Shown piece after piece: positions 11,060-22,116 of a stretch of 64,000 nucleotides of DNA. Origin of the DNA: Lolium rigidum (taxonomy: Eukaryota; Streptophyta; Magnoliopsida; Poales; Poaceae); the NCBI RefSeq assembly GCF_022539505.1, contig NC_061514.1, positions 252,328,124-252,392,123 on the forward strand, in the 5' to 3' direction. The notes below the pieces were generated by a model that saw nothing but the letters and a program-made list of their open reading frames with translations, was not told the DNA's origin and did no database searches. Each line of letters opens with the position of its first letter. Position 1 is the stretch's first letter. The translations under genes and the position numbers were made by a program.

Positions 11060-12172
11060 GCTTACAACATCTCTAACAGAGCTCATAAATACCGTCAGTA
11101 CTGAATTTTTCCGTCGGATTTACGGGTTCGGGCTGAAAGCCCGCGTAGCCTAGAGCCTGACTCGACGGCCCGGTTCGAAAAACTTTCTGGGGAGCCCGAG
11201 AAACTCGACACGCGGCACCTATTTATACATGCCGCGGAGGGGACTCGGTTCCAAAACCCTACTCCCCTCCACCGCTCCGCTGTCTTTCAGTTCCACTTCC
11301 GACGAGCAATCTGAGCGCAGTCACCGCCGCAACCGCTCTTCCGTGAGCACCACCGCGACCGCATGGCTCATGGAAGTAGCTGCGGGAGGGGAGGCGACCG
11401 GATTGGCGACAGCAACTCGCCCCCGTCTTCCTCTCAGGGGCGGAGCGCCGGAAGTAGAACCGCTCCGAGGGCGCGCGGAAGCATAGCGCGCGGTGGTGGA
11501 CTAATTGGGCCTGGCGTGGTCGAGGAAGCTCGCCTGCTACGCCAATAGCGGAGAGGGCTCTTCCTCCGGCGCGTCGGGTCGGGACCTGGTACCGCCCGTC
11601 GATGACAGCAGCGACGAGGAGGAGGAGGAGGCGCCGCAGCGCACCGTCTTCAACTCCGGGGACTATGTCCTCAACGACGACGAGGAGGCGACGGAGATCC
11701 AGCAGGTCACCATCATTTCGGAGGCGGAGGCGCGGGCGCGCTTCCGCCGCGAGGAGGCGGACGCCATCCGGCGGGTGCACGCGTGCGAGGCGGCGCAGAG
11801 GGAGGCCGCCATCCGTCGCGTGAAGAAGGTGGTCATCGACCTTGACGTCGAGTAGGTCGTCGTCGTCCTCCGCCGCGCGTAGAGGCCCCGGTAGTGCCGA
11901 ATTTTAGTCATCGTTAGGTCGCGCAGCGAAGGAATATCGCATGTGTGATGTCTATTTTGCGACCGCAATGTAAATTATGCAACTATGAACTTTCAATTTC
12001 GTCGCCGAACTTGTTTGCGATGAACAATTCTCCCGCTGGATTTAAATTTCAATTTTTCGGTTCCGAATACGGGTGTTGTTCTGCGCCACCTCCGAATTCG
12101 CTCGAAAAACGTTTTTCGGGAGACTGAACTCGCGCTTTTCAGTTAGTGCGTTTACTTAGAGATGCTCTTAGT
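11060..12172 (+). mobile_element. Probable non-autonomous DNA transposon with GC-rich core
   Basis: Weak inverted ends are seen: AACATCTCTAACAGAGC near 11067 and, on the other strand, AGCATCTCTAAGTAAACG near 12165. The AT-rich flanks enclose a GC-rich, coding-like core (11229-11880). The superfamily cannot be decided from the ends alone. Base composition changes sharply at both edges. Confidence 0.4.
11229..11855 (+). pseudogene. Acidic/charged ORF inside the DNA transposon, broken
   Basis: One plus frame runs through this core, with in-frame stops near 11484 and 11500. The second part (11505-11855, no ATG at its start) has a Ser-rich stretch, an Asp/Glu run (DDSSDEEEEEAP) and an Arg/Ala/Glu-rich helix. 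I do not recognise a family. Acidic ORFs like this are common inside grass non-autonomous DNA elements and may derive from an accessory transposon protein. Confidence 0.35.
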
Positions 12173-12523
12173 TGGGCCGATTAACTAACTAGTTTGTCTG
12201 GCTATTTGGAGTTGGAGTAATTTTTATCGGATAATCCACTTTAATGACCTCGCATAATCCGCAAAAATGTCAGATAATTGGTATCGGCTGGTTATTATCA
12301 ATAACATATCCACTGCCGTGATATCCTCATGACCAATATCCACATGTAGTGATGAAAACGGAGCCGATACAGACATAACTAATTGTGCATATTTGTTTTC
12401 ACATTTGTTTTTCGGAAGCTAACACGAATACAGAAACCCTGGATAGAAAGAAAAAAGGATCACGCGCACCATGTTTAGAATAGTACTCCCCTGTGAGTGT
12501 GGCATTTTGTAGCTCGGGCTACA

Positions 12524-12885
12524 TGTAGCCTGTTTTCTCAAAACTTCAAAAATGGATTTTATAGTTTCAAAATATTAGGAACAAAAATTCTATAGGTGGC
12601 CAATGATGTACTCTATGACTGTGAAAAACAAGCAATACGAAAAACTCGGTATTTTGGGATGTGCAAAATTTACAAATCAATGGATCTAAAAACATGAACA
12701 GTGTGGATTTTGAAACCTCCAACATTTTTCAGAATTTACCATTTTTGTGTAGCCTATAATATAACATATTCCATCCTGAAAATTTACACAGTGGTAGAGC
12801 ACATCATTGGCTACATTCAGAATTTTTCAGATTTTTTTAAAACTTTAAATATTGAATTTGAATTTTGTGAAAAAAACAGGCTACA
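12524..12885. mobile_element. MITE with TGTAGCCTG terminal repeats
   Basis: TGTAGCCTGTTTTCTCA at the left faces TGAAAAAAACAGGCTACA at the right end, about 362 bp in all. The interior is AT-rich without an ORF. Superfamily not assigned. Confidence 0.6.
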
Positions 12886-12899
12886 CTTTAAGTTTTCCA

Positions 12900-13160
12900 C
12901 TCCCCCATTCCGTAGTATAAGGTATACAATAACTTTCTTTAAAGTCAAACAATGTAAACATTAACCAAGTTAAATTATAAAAAAACTATTAAAAACAATG
13001 ATACCATGAGTAGATACAATATGAAGACATATATCATGATGTATGTAGTAACACCGATTTGACATGGTAGATGTTGATAGTTTTTTCTAAAAACTTGGTC
13101 AAAGTTTACATTGTTTGATTTTTGTAAAAGAAATGGCTTATACTACCGAAAGGATGGAGT
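12900..13160. mobile_element. Stowaway-type MITE
   Basis: CTCCCCCATTCCGTAGTATAAG at the left pairs imperfectly with CTTATACTACCGAAAGGATGGAG at the right. The CTCC...GGAG ends and about 260-bp length fit Tc1/Mariner Stowaway MITEs of grasses. Only the right side keeps a clear TA next to the end. Confidence 0.7.
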
Positions 13161-13184
13161 ATTTTGCTTCCCGTTTGGATCGGG

Positions 13185-14180
13185 ACTGCTAAAGTTGAAC
13201 GAATTGCAGCTAAAAGGTAATGGTAGAAAGTAATAGTCTTGATGTATATGGTTCAACATGCAAATGTGCTTGCGAACAGGGCTCTACGTGAACAGTTTTT
13301 TGACTTTGAAAGCATATTTTTATATAGAAAAAGCAGTTATCTGAGTTGAGATAGCCAAATCTCAGTGCTTTAGGGAAGGTGCTCTTGTAAAGTGATGATG
13401 CGACATGATAGGTGCAAGACAGCTGATGGCCGATACACGTGGTACAGGAGAGCCCTGCTCCGGTGCTCCTCCCCAAGCCAAGTTTAGAGGTTATATTTAA
13501 GCTTTTTTTTTTTTATTTTAGGCCCCGCGAAATTCATATCTAGCAAATTGTATATATCTGTCTCATTTGTATATATACGATATCTATATACCGCGTTAGA
13601 AAAAAAATGTTACATGACCAGGTAACTTTCTAGTTGCCTAACTACCGCCTCACGTTGTGCATGTGTGGTTTTGAAACCTGCTGGCTACGTACACATCTGC
13701 TGAAATCCAACGATGGCGTCGCCGAATGACGGAATGGGTGCGACACGCTCCGGTCATCTCGGTAATATCGTAGCCCCTCTAGATCCGCCAGTCTATCGAC
13801 GGAGGGTACCCTCGTACAAGACAACGTGGGCCATACAGGCCACTACAGGTTGTACGTACATGTCAAAAAAATTAATTTTACGATAATGCCCCGCTTACAA
13901 AAGGGTATGGAAAGATCTCCATCGTTATTGTTTTTTTTTATTGCCAAAAATTTCTAGGAGGAGCAACGGAGCAGAAGGGGTGGTACAGAACCACCTGTGC
14001 AATCCCAAGAGAATGTGTAGACGGTTTGGTCAAACGGCAGGAGCTCCTCGTTTGTGTGCCGGAAATACTATACTGTGTAAGAAGTCATCTGGCCTAAAGA
14101 AGAATGTGGTATCGTACTCCATAGACGGATCTACGTATTTTAGTTTACTGATGGTAGCGCATAGTAGCTCACAACCCTGA
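13185..14180 (+). repeat. Triplicated non-coding unit, copy 1
   Basis: The part 13185-13490 matches copy 3 near 20462-20730 (for example GTTGAACGAATTGCAGC and GCTTGCGAACAGGG), and 13960-14150 matches copy 3 near 20745-20960 (CAGGAGCTCCTCGTTTGTG). About 470 bp in the middle (13490-13960) is not shared and is probably an insertion. No ORF is conserved among the copies. Confidence 0.75.
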
Positions 14181-14208
14181 GTTAGTCCTATAATTAGTTA
14201 GTACTTAC

Positions 14209-14363
14209 TCCGTGCAATAATGTAAGATGTTTTAGACACATTTTAAGTAGACTAGATATAAATTATAAGGAATGAATCCACAAACTAAAAATAGACTAGA
14301 TGCATCAAAAAACCAGTGAACTTTCAAAACACCAAAACTTCTTATAAAACTAGACGGAGGGAG
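14209..14363. mobile_element. Stowaway-type MITE with TA target duplication
   Basis: CTCCGTGC at the left and ACGGAGGGAG at the right are flanked by TA at 14207-14208 and 14364-14365. It is about 155 bp, AT-rich and non-coding. Confidence 0.75.
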
Positions 14364-14436
14364 TAAAAGTCTAATCCCTATCTCTTTCCACCCAAACCAA
14401 TTTTCTTGCCTCCGTCACAGCACACGTCATTTCTAA

Positions 14437-16794
14437 ATATTTTCGGAGAAGGAGGTGTTAGAAGCGATAATGCAAATGGAAAGAAATAAATCACCCGGGC
14501 CGGATGGCTTGCCTGCGGAGTTTTATAAGACGTTTTGGGAAGTTATAAAGGAGGATTTAATGGCAATGTTTAATCAATTACAGAATGGAGATTTACCACT
14601 TTATAAGTTAAACTTTGGGGTGATTACGCTTCTACCTAAAAAAGAGGATGCCAGTCGAATTGAACAGTACAGACCAATTTGCCTTTTAAATGTAAGCTTC
14701 AAAAATTTTACTAAAGTCGGAACAAATAGAGCTACTGAGATTGCACAAAAAGTGGTGCGACCAACTCAGTCGGTCTTCATTCCAGGGCGGAATATTTTAG
14801 AGGGAGTCGTGGTTCTTCATGAAACTATTCATGAGCTTCATAGGAAGAAAATGGATGGGGTCATTTTTAAGATTGACTTTGAAAAGGCATATGACAAAGT
14901 TAAATGGTCCTTCTTACAACAAGCCCTGCGGATGAAAGGCTTCCACCTTTGTGGTGTGATTGGATTGCTAGGTTTGTACAGGGGGGGCAGTGTTGGTATT
15001 CGTGTAAATGATGACATAGGACATTATTTTCAAACTTTAAAAGGACTAAGACAAGGTGACCCGCTTTTCCCTATTTTATTTAACATTGTAGCTGACATGT
15101 TGGCAATCCTTATTGCAAGGGCAAAAGAGGATGGCCAAGTTGGAGGTTTGGTACCTCATCTAGTAGAGGGTGGGGTATCAATCCTTCAATATGCCAATGA
15201 CACTATCTTGTTTTTGGAACATGATATTGCAAAAGAGGTAAATATGAAGCTTATTCTGTGTTTATTTGAACAACTCTCGGGACTAAAAATTAACTTTCAT
15301 AAAAGTGAGATATATTGTTTTGGAAGAGCAACGGAAAAACAAAATGATTACAGACACATTTTTGGGTGTGATATTGGAGCTTTACCATTTAAATACTTGG
15401 AAATACCAATTCATTATAGAAGGTTGCTAAATAAAGAATGGAAACCAGTGGAGGATAGATTTGAACGCAAATTGGGTTGCTGGGCAGGGAAGTTGCTCTC
15501 ATATGGAGATCGACTAGTGTTAATTAACTCCGTTCTTAGTAGTTTGCCAATGTTCCTCCTATCCTTTTTCTTAATACCCAAAGGGGTGAGGAAAAGACTA
15601 GATTTTTATCGATCACGGTTTTTTTGGCAAAGTGATCAGAAAAAGAGGAAGTATCGGCTAACTAAATGGAATATTATTTGTAGACCAAAGGACCAAGGCG
15701 GGTTGGGTATTGAGGTTTTAGATATTAAGAATAAGTGTTTGATTAGCAAATGGCTATTTAAATTACTTAATGAACAAGGAGTGTGGCAGGAGCTGCTACA
15801 CAACAAGTATCTTAATAATAAAACTCTTTCGGAGGTCCAAGCTAATGCAAATGACTCACCCTTTTGGAAGGGTGTAATGTCTGTTAAAAATGTTTTCTTT
15901 CAACGTGGTTTATTTGTCATTGGTGATGGACAAAAAACTAGATTTTGGGAAGATACTTGGTTAGGGACACAACCTCTAGCTGATCAGTATGCCGCATTGT
16001 ATAACATCACTAGAAATAAGAATGTCACAGTAGCTGAGGTTATGGGTACTATTCCACTGAATATTAGTTTCAGAAGGACATTGACTCAGGAAGAATGGAC
16101 GGATTGGGTAAATTTGTTACAGCGCCTAATGGAGGTACAAATTTCGGAAGAGCCAGACAAATTCATTTGGCGACTTGCTGCGAATGGAAGATTTTGAGTA
16201 AAATCGCTCTACGTTGATCTCATAAATGATCATACTGTTTTCCTCAAGAAATACATATGGCGATTAAAGGTTCCACTAAAGATCCAGATTTTTATGTGGT
16301 TCTTAAATAAAAAAGTCTTACTAACTAAGGACAATTTGGTGAAAAGGAATTGGACGGGTTGAAAGAAATGTGCATTTTGTTTTGCTGATGAATCCATTGA
16401 GCATCTTTTTATTAAGTGTTCCTTTGCAAGACTAATTTGGAGAGTTGTTCATTTTACTTTCAACATCTCACCACCAGCGAATATTAAGAACTTATTTGGT
16501 AAGTGGCTTAATGGGATAGATAAGAAAACTAAAGCGCGAATTCGTGTAGGAGTTTGTGCTTTATTATGGGCAATTTGGAATTGTCGTAATGACATTGTTT
16601 TTAACAGAGCGGAAGGTGTCTTCTTTTTGCAGGTTATCCACAAGGCTACTTATTGGATTCACATGTGGTCGTACCTACAGCCGGAGGATCGGTGTATACC
16701 TATGGAGTCCGGATGCACTCGACCGATGGCGGTCGTTCGGGCTATCTTCAGCCGGGGTGGTTGGCAGCGTGCTAATAGGATACAATATACATAG
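14437..16794 (+). pseudogene. LINE reverse transcriptase with zf-RVT tail, two in-frame stops
   Basis: One frame runs from 14437 to the TAG at 16792-16794 and is interrupted by TGA at 16195 and near 16360. It opens with the RT motif NKSPGPDGLPAEFY, followed by YRPICLLN, FKIDFEKAYD and GLRQGDPLFP. The catalytic box reads YANDT where an active enzyme has (F/Y)ADD, so the first catalytic Asp is replaced by Asn. After the second stop comes the zf-RVT region with CAFC and EHLFIKC. The frame itself is otherwise intact, so decay is by substitution. Start codon and N-terminus are lost. Confidence 0.88.
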
Positions 16795-16990
16795 GTGTAA
16801 GATGTGGTTTACGTCTATGTTTGTCTCGTTCTTCCGCTGGCTTATCTTTGTGAGCACCTTATGTGATCGTTGAGGTGGAGTTTGTAAGACTTTTAAGACT
16901 GCTACAGTTCAACTGTTTTAATAAAGGGTTGTGTGCATCTATTTGATGCAGATGCAGAGGCCGGGTAATACCTATTTCTAAAAAAAAAAC
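14437..16990 (+). mobile_element. 5'-truncated LINE (L1-type non-LTR retrotransposon)
   Basis: The element starts inside the reverse transcriptase domain (no endonuclease or ORF1) and ends in an A-run at 16981-16990. A possible target duplication is TAAAAG(T/C)CTAAT, at 14364 on the left and near 17000 on the right, with one mismatch. The truncated 5' end and A tail are typical of target-primed reverse transcription. It sits between copies 1 and 2 of the triplicated unit. Confidence 0.85.
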
Positions 16991-17009
16991 TTAAGGGGAT
17001 AAAAGCCTA

Positions 17010-17700
17010 ATTATTATGTTTCTTCCCAAAATTCAAATGGGAATGTTTCGATGCACTGTCAATGCACGGAATTCTTTTTGCATAATTTTCAAAAAAAGAA
17101 ACTCCAATTTTTAATTGCCCGTTAGGACTGCTAAAGTTGAACGAAGTTGCAGCAGAATGTAAGCAAATGTTATGGTTCAAGAAGCAAATGTTAAAAGGGA
17201 ATTCGCTTTGGCGAAGGTACTCTCTTGTAAAGTCAGAGAGCTGTTGGCACGTCTCGATGGATGCTCTGTTCCGGTACATATACAAAACCACATGCAATCC
17301 GAAAGAGTATCTCACATTATTCCCCGGCAGGCACTGCGAGATGTTTACACACGGTTCCGTCGGTTCGGTCAAAAGGCAGGAGCTCCTCGTTTATGTGCCG
17401 GAAAATAGTATGAATCGTATTCGCATCGTTTATACTACTACTCCGTACGTATTTTGTTTAATTTATTGCGCAGAATATGAACAATTTATGCAACTGGAAA
17501 CGAACGTGTTTCGTCCTTGGAGTAGGCAACAGCTGTCATGTACACCCATAAGTTGCGCTTGCATGTACTCCATTTTAACCACCCGCCTGCACTGCCCGAG
17601 CAAAGCGTTGCGGTTGCGGGGCGTCAAAAGTAGCGCGGCCACGACCAAAGTAGGCACAAAGTCCCGCGGGAAGGGCGGCCGTTTTCGATTGCTGCTTTTC
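17010..17700 (+). repeat. Triplicated non-coding unit, copy 2
   Basis: It matches copy 3 (20320-21220) over nearly its whole length: TTCCCAAAAT near the left end, then TTGAACGAAGTTGCAGCA, ACATATACAAAACCAC, GAGCTCCTCGTTTATGTGC, CCATTTTAACCAC and CGGCCGTTTTCGATTG. A frame of 224 codons crosses it (17137-17811) but is not conserved in the other copies, so I do not call it a gene. Confidence 0.8.
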
Positions 17701-18452
17701 CCTCTCGGCTCGCGCGCTATTCCCATGGTGGAGACCGGCCGCGTTGGCTGCCGCGTGTTGGTCCTTTTGCCTAGGCTATCTCCAACAGGTCTAGGCCAAA
17801 TAAACGTCTAAAATTATCCACGCGTGTCGGTTTGCGGTCGCTTTACCGATATGGAAATAGTCGTTTTTGTACGCATATTTGTTTGCGTCTGGGTACCTCT
17901 AGCGGCCGATGTATTTTATTTTTTCTAACTTTTTTTCTCTTTCTCCTTATTTAAACATAGTTGTAAACATTACAAAAACTAATAGATAATTGAGAACATG
18001 GTTTTACACAAACTAATATATAATTAAAACATTGCAAAATAAGAAAAACTTTTTTTTCTTTCTCATTCAAACGTACTATTGTGATGGCGCGTCCGAATGA
18101 TCTTTATGCGCGTTCATGAGTTGACACGTCTTGTTTGAATCCAATTTTTTACCGACTAGTGTACTCGCGTCATGCCTAAATGTTAGTGAACATGTAGGAT
18201 CACACATTTAAGGTGGTACAAGCCTAATTAAACTAGACTTACATTTTCTAATGGTGAACTAATATAGATGCCCATGTAGCGGTAAATACTCCGTATAAAG
18301 GAGCGTGGGGTGCTCAGTTTAGGGTTGATCCATTTACCACAACCCTGCACTGCAGGTGCCACTTTGTCATGCCCAAATTGTACGTGCGGACATAGTAGTC
18401 CGGCGTGTGATATTTCCTCTCCACATGTGTGGACACCTTGAAGACGCTACAT
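17701..18452. other. Intergenic, no gene seen
   Basis: From about 17775 there is a motif of the GGC(T/A)ATCTCCAACAGG type that often marks the end of grass non-autonomous DNA transposons. The matching right end is not clear. The rest is AT-rich and non-coding. Confidence 0.4.
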
Positions 18453-18468
18453 TTATAGTATTTGGATG

Positions 18469-19574
18469 CTCTCAGGCTTGAACAGTAAAGTTGAGAGTCT
18501 TCTCTCTCTAGCCGGGCCGCCGCAGGCCGCTCTGCCAGACTAGCTGGCCGGAGTTGGTAGTGGTGTGGCGCCGGAGTAGAATAGGGCTAGTTTAGGCTGT
18601 TTTGCTGCTTGGTTTGCGGCTTGATGTCGCCGTTTGGGGGTTCTCCCCGTAGTGAGGACGTCGGCACAGATCTTCGCCGCCAGATCTGGGCTTTCCTAGG
18701 GGCTGCTTCTCCTTCTTCCTCTACTCCGATGGCTGGAGGGAGGAGAGGTTGAGGGCAGCAGCGTCTTCTTCAATAAGCTGGTGGCTGAGAGATCTTCTTC
18801 CCCCCTGGATCTCAGCACAGGCGTTGCCTTCCTGGCCGGCCATGGTGGCGAGGAGGAGAGGCAACCTGGTGCTGTTAGGCCTGCTACTTCTCTGCTCCTG
18901 GCCGGCCATGGTGGCGAGGAGGAGCTGGAGAAAGGCCGGCTGCTTTTGTCTCCTGGCGAGGAATCTTGGTCTCTCTGCTGGTGGAGCTGCTCCTCCAACG
19001 AGTCTTTCCGTTCATCTGCTCTGCCTCGCCGTGGTGGTGAGAGGAGAGGTGGAGGTTGGACGAGCTGGACTTCTGCTCATCAGCGCATGCCTACAGGGTG
19101 CTTTGGAGCTTCATCGACGAAGCCCTTCTGTGCGGAACACGCGCCGCTCCTCGTCGACGGCACGACCTTTGGCCGGCATGGCGGCCCATCTGCAACCTCC
19201 ATGATGGAGGCCCTTCTTCGCTCTGTTCGCCGGAGCTCGTCGTCTCTCCACCGCCAAGTGGTTCGTCCCCGGAGGAGGAGAAACGGCCGGCGGATTTGCA
19301 GCATCGCCGGAAGTATGTCACCGAGCATTTCGGCATCGTATCTCAACGGCAGCGTCTCGAGGTCGCCGACGAACGGTGGTGGTGGCGCCCAGGGACCCGA
19401 TTGCTTTTTCAGTTTTTGTCTCGGGGTGTTTTATGTAATTTGGGAGGGCCTTTCTTCAAATTCAGGTTTTCCGGTGCAAGAGATGCCTGAGGACTTCCCT
19501 GTAAAATTGTACCCACCACGTGTGATGGAATAAAAGCTCCTGGGCCTTCTAGGCCTTTCCTTGTTCAAAAAAAA
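18469..19574 (+). mobile_element. 1.1-kb retroposed insert with poly(A) and 16-bp target duplication
   Basis: TTATAGTATTTGGATG occurs exactly at 18453-18468 and again at 19575-19590. The insert ends in eight A residues (19567-19574), 33 bases after an AATAAA signal (19529-19534). These are signs of an RNA copied into DNA by LINE machinery. The insert is GC-rich, unlike its AT-rich surroundings. It shows no reverse transcriptase, so it is a processed transcript or a non-autonomous LINE/SINE-like family; I do not recognise the source. A 24-bp GC-rich motif (GGCCGGCCATGGTGGCGAGG and on) occurs at about 18836 and 18901. Confidence 0.85.
18781..19533 (+). CDS. Open frame in the retroposed insert, unknown
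   Basis: A frame of 250 codons runs through most of the insert and ends near the poly(A) signal. It opens at a GTG, so no ATG marks its N-terminus. The conceptual product is Ser/Arg/Gly-rich, with LAGHGGEEE repeated twice because of the DNA repeat. Another plus frame (18749-19204) and minus frames are also open, as expected for GC-rich DNA. I recognise no domain. It may be the coding part of a retrocopied transcript or simply a chance frame. Confidence 0.25.
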   Translation: MAERSSSPLDLSTGVAFLAGHGGEEERQPGAVRPATSLLLAGHGGEEELEKGRLLLSPGEESWSLCWWSCSSNESFRSSALPRRGGERRGGGWTSWTSAHQRMPTGCFGASSTKPFCAEHAPLLVDGTTFGRHGGPSATSMMEALLRSVRRSSSSLHRQVVRPRRRRNGRRICSIAGSMSPSISASYLNGSVSRSPTNGGGGAQGPDCFFSFCLGVFYVIWEGLSSNSGFPVQEMPEDFPVKLYPPRVME

Positions 19575-19590
19575 TTATAGTATTTGGATG

Positions 19591-20319
19591 AGCTGCACAA
19601 GAGGAGCTTTTCGCGGGACAAGGCGATGTAGACAAGAAAATAGTACGATTACACAACACGTCTAGTGACAATCCTGTGATCCATAAATCCGGTATTTCTG
19701 GTTTACACGATAAAAAATTAAATTTCCCTAATGTAGCCTACATGTATCCTACAGCTAAAGGCCGAAGAGCACTTAAAAACAATAAGTACTCCCTCCCTCA
19801 GAAAATGTGAGATGCTCTTGAGTTTTTCACGATCTTTAGTTCATAAATAGCTCTTACCATCATGACATACCAAAGTATATGAGCTGCGCATGTTTTTAGA
19901 TGTAGAAAATACCTTTGTTTCATATGTCTTCAGATGTATAAATATTATAAATGAAAATCAGTAGCAACGTTTGTGCCTTGAAAAAATAGAGAAAATAAAA
20001 GTCAAGCAAAAAGTTCCTAAAATCACGTAGTAAAGATTTTAGTTGTGAAAACTCATCACAATAGTTTTGTAAAAGTTGATCATTAATCAGAAATGGTCCT
20101 CTTTTCTTCTAGTAAAATTCAAGTCTATAATATGTGAAATTAAAAAAAAATGTGCAAAGAATGGATAGAATCTTGTCCTAGAGATTATTTTGTGAAAACT
20201 ATATATTCGGGAGCTATGTGAAATCATAAATACTCCAATACTATGCAATACCGTGCATACAGGTTACCTAACTCCGTAATGAGTTTACTTTATTTTTTCA
20301 CTCCTCAACTCACATATTG
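19591..20319. other. Intergenic, no gene seen
   Basis: AT-rich sequence. Near 19790 there is one Stowaway-like end (ACTCCCTCCCTCAGAAAATG) but no clear partner. Nothing else could be supported. Confidence 0.4.
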
Positions 20320-21220
20320 TCTGTTCCCAAAATTTAAATGGGCCTGTTGTTTGGATGCATGCACTGCCAATGCATGAATTCTGTTTCCATAATTTTCAAA
20401 ATACTATAAGAAAACATTTTGTATTTTTTAAAACTGGATTTAGAATAGTACTATTTCCCGCTAGGACTGGTAGAGTTGAACGAAGTTGCAGCACAATGTG
20501 TCTTGATGTTATGGTTCAGTATGCAAATTTGCTTGCGAACAGGGTTCTTCATGAACAGTTTTTGACTTAGAAAACCGTTTATAAAAAAAGCAGTTTTCTC
20601 GATCACTTGGGATAACGAAATCTGAATGCTTTGGAGCTTTGGCGAAGCTGCTCTCTTCGAAAGTCACGATGATGCGTCATGGCAGGCGCCAGACAGCTGT
20701 TGGCACGTACGTCTCCGTCGATGCTGGCTGCTGGTACATATACAAAACCACGTGCAATCCTGGGAGTATCCGGTACGCGTATCTCATACCCCGGCAGGTA
20801 CAGCGAGATGTTTTACACGTACGGTTTGGTCAAAGGGCAGGAGCTCCTCGTTTATGTGCCGGATATACTATACAAGAACTCGTTGGCGTAAAGAAGAATG
20901 TCGAATCGTATTCGCATCGGTTATACTACTACTAGTCCGTACGTATTTTACTTTTTTATTACGCAGAATCTGAACAATTTATACTAGTACAGTAGTACTG
21001 GAAACGAACGTGGTTTCATTCCCTGGAGTAGCTCGCACAAGTACACCCACACGTTCCATTTTAACCACTCGCCTGCACTGCTCGTGTAGTGACGACGGCA
21101 ATAATTGTGCCCAGCGCGTGTGTGCGCAGCGGCACGATAAAAGCATTGTCGGGCGTCGAGAAAGTAGGGCGGGCTGCGGGCACAAAGGCACGCGGGCGGC
21201 CGTTTTCGATTGATAGTGGG
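20320..21220 (+). repeat. Triplicated non-coding unit, copy 3
   Basis: The longest copy, matching both copy 1 and copy 2. Shared blocks include GTTGAACGAAGTTGCAGCA, GCTTGCGAACAGGG, ACATATACAAAACCAC, GGGCAGGAGCTCCTCG and ATTTTAACCACTCGCCTGC. No frame is common to the three copies, so the unit may be non-coding, such as the 5' flank of a lost gene or part of an unknown transposon. Confidence 0.8.
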
Positions 21221-21491
21221 AGTAAAAGTATTTTTAGTCGCGTCTCCCAAAGCATCCTCCAAACCGTATTGGATTGAACGTTTTAGGGGTGTGTTTTGTT
21301 CGTGCCGCGTTTTGGGGACGTCGTTCCCCAGCCGCGCCCCCCAAACATTAAAAATACTTCTTTTTTAACACAGAACCATTTATCAAATATAACATATGAA
21401 TAAAAATGTTTGCGGGGATTTGTTTTCAAATTAAAATACAACAAACAATAAAATAAGTAAACAAATATAATAGATAGAGCTAGATGCTAGA

Positions 21492-22116
21492 TCAAGGTGT
21501 CACGGTATTTCCTTTGATCCTCCACAAATGCTCAACAAGATCAGCTTGAAGTTGATCATGAACATTGTTGTCACGGATCTCTGCGTGCATGGCGAGAAAA
21601 TCAGTAAAATCTGCAGGCAACTCATGATCAACCTCCGCAAGAGGGCCCTCACACTCATTTTTTCGATAAAGGATGCTTTATTATTTCAAGAAGCAATTAC
21701 ATACAGCCTCTGCATAACCAGGATGCACGCAGCCGTTTGTTGTCATCGTGTGATCCCGCCATGTCAAAGAAAGAATGCCAAATCCATAGGTCATGATCTG
21801 TCACAGCTTCAAGTACCACACTGCAATATCCATGACGCCCTTTGTATATACCTTGGCAAGCAAATGGGCAGTTCTTCCATGCCCAGTGCATGCAATCGAT
21901 GCTTCCAAGCATTTCAGGAAATCCTCTGGCAGCATTTTGTGCCATGATCCTTGCAGTCTCTTCCTCAGTTGGTCCTCTCAAGTAGTACTTGCTAAACTTT
22001 CCCACCACAGCTCGGCAAAACTTCTACATGCACTCAATGGCAGTAGACTCACTCACGCGAAGGTAGTCGTCCTATGTATCGGCAGGTGCTCCGTATGCAA
22101 GCATCCTCATGGCGGC
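21492..22116 (-). pseudogene. PIF/Harbinger-type transposase relic
   Basis: On the minus strand an N-terminal part reads RMLAYGAPADT*DDYLRVSESTAIECM*, followed by a DDE nuclease segment with RGFPEMLGSIDCMHWAWKNC and WIWHSFFDMAGSHDDN. The Asp of SIDCMHW is one of the catalytic residues. The frame is then cut by a short inserted retro-tail (about 21657-21737). A C-terminal part follows (HELPADFTDFLAMHAEIRD, ending at the TGA 21494-21492). Part of the catalytic core between these pieces is missing and several stops are present. The N-terminal side is cut at 22116 by another repeat. This domain is the nuclease of PIF/Harbinger DNA transposons. Confidence 0.8.
21657..21737 (-). mobile_element. Short LINE/SINE-like 3' tail inserted in the transposase relic
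   Basis: On the minus strand the piece ends in an AATAAAGCATCC-type stretch and an A-run (TTTTTT at about 21659 on the plus strand). It interrupts the PIF/Harbinger reading frame between SHDDN and the C-terminal segment. The family is not identified. Confidence 0.45.

Noticed and set aside
17137..17811. 224-codon plus ORF
   Set aside because: It crosses unit copy 2, but the frame is not kept in copies 1 and 3, and no domain is seen.
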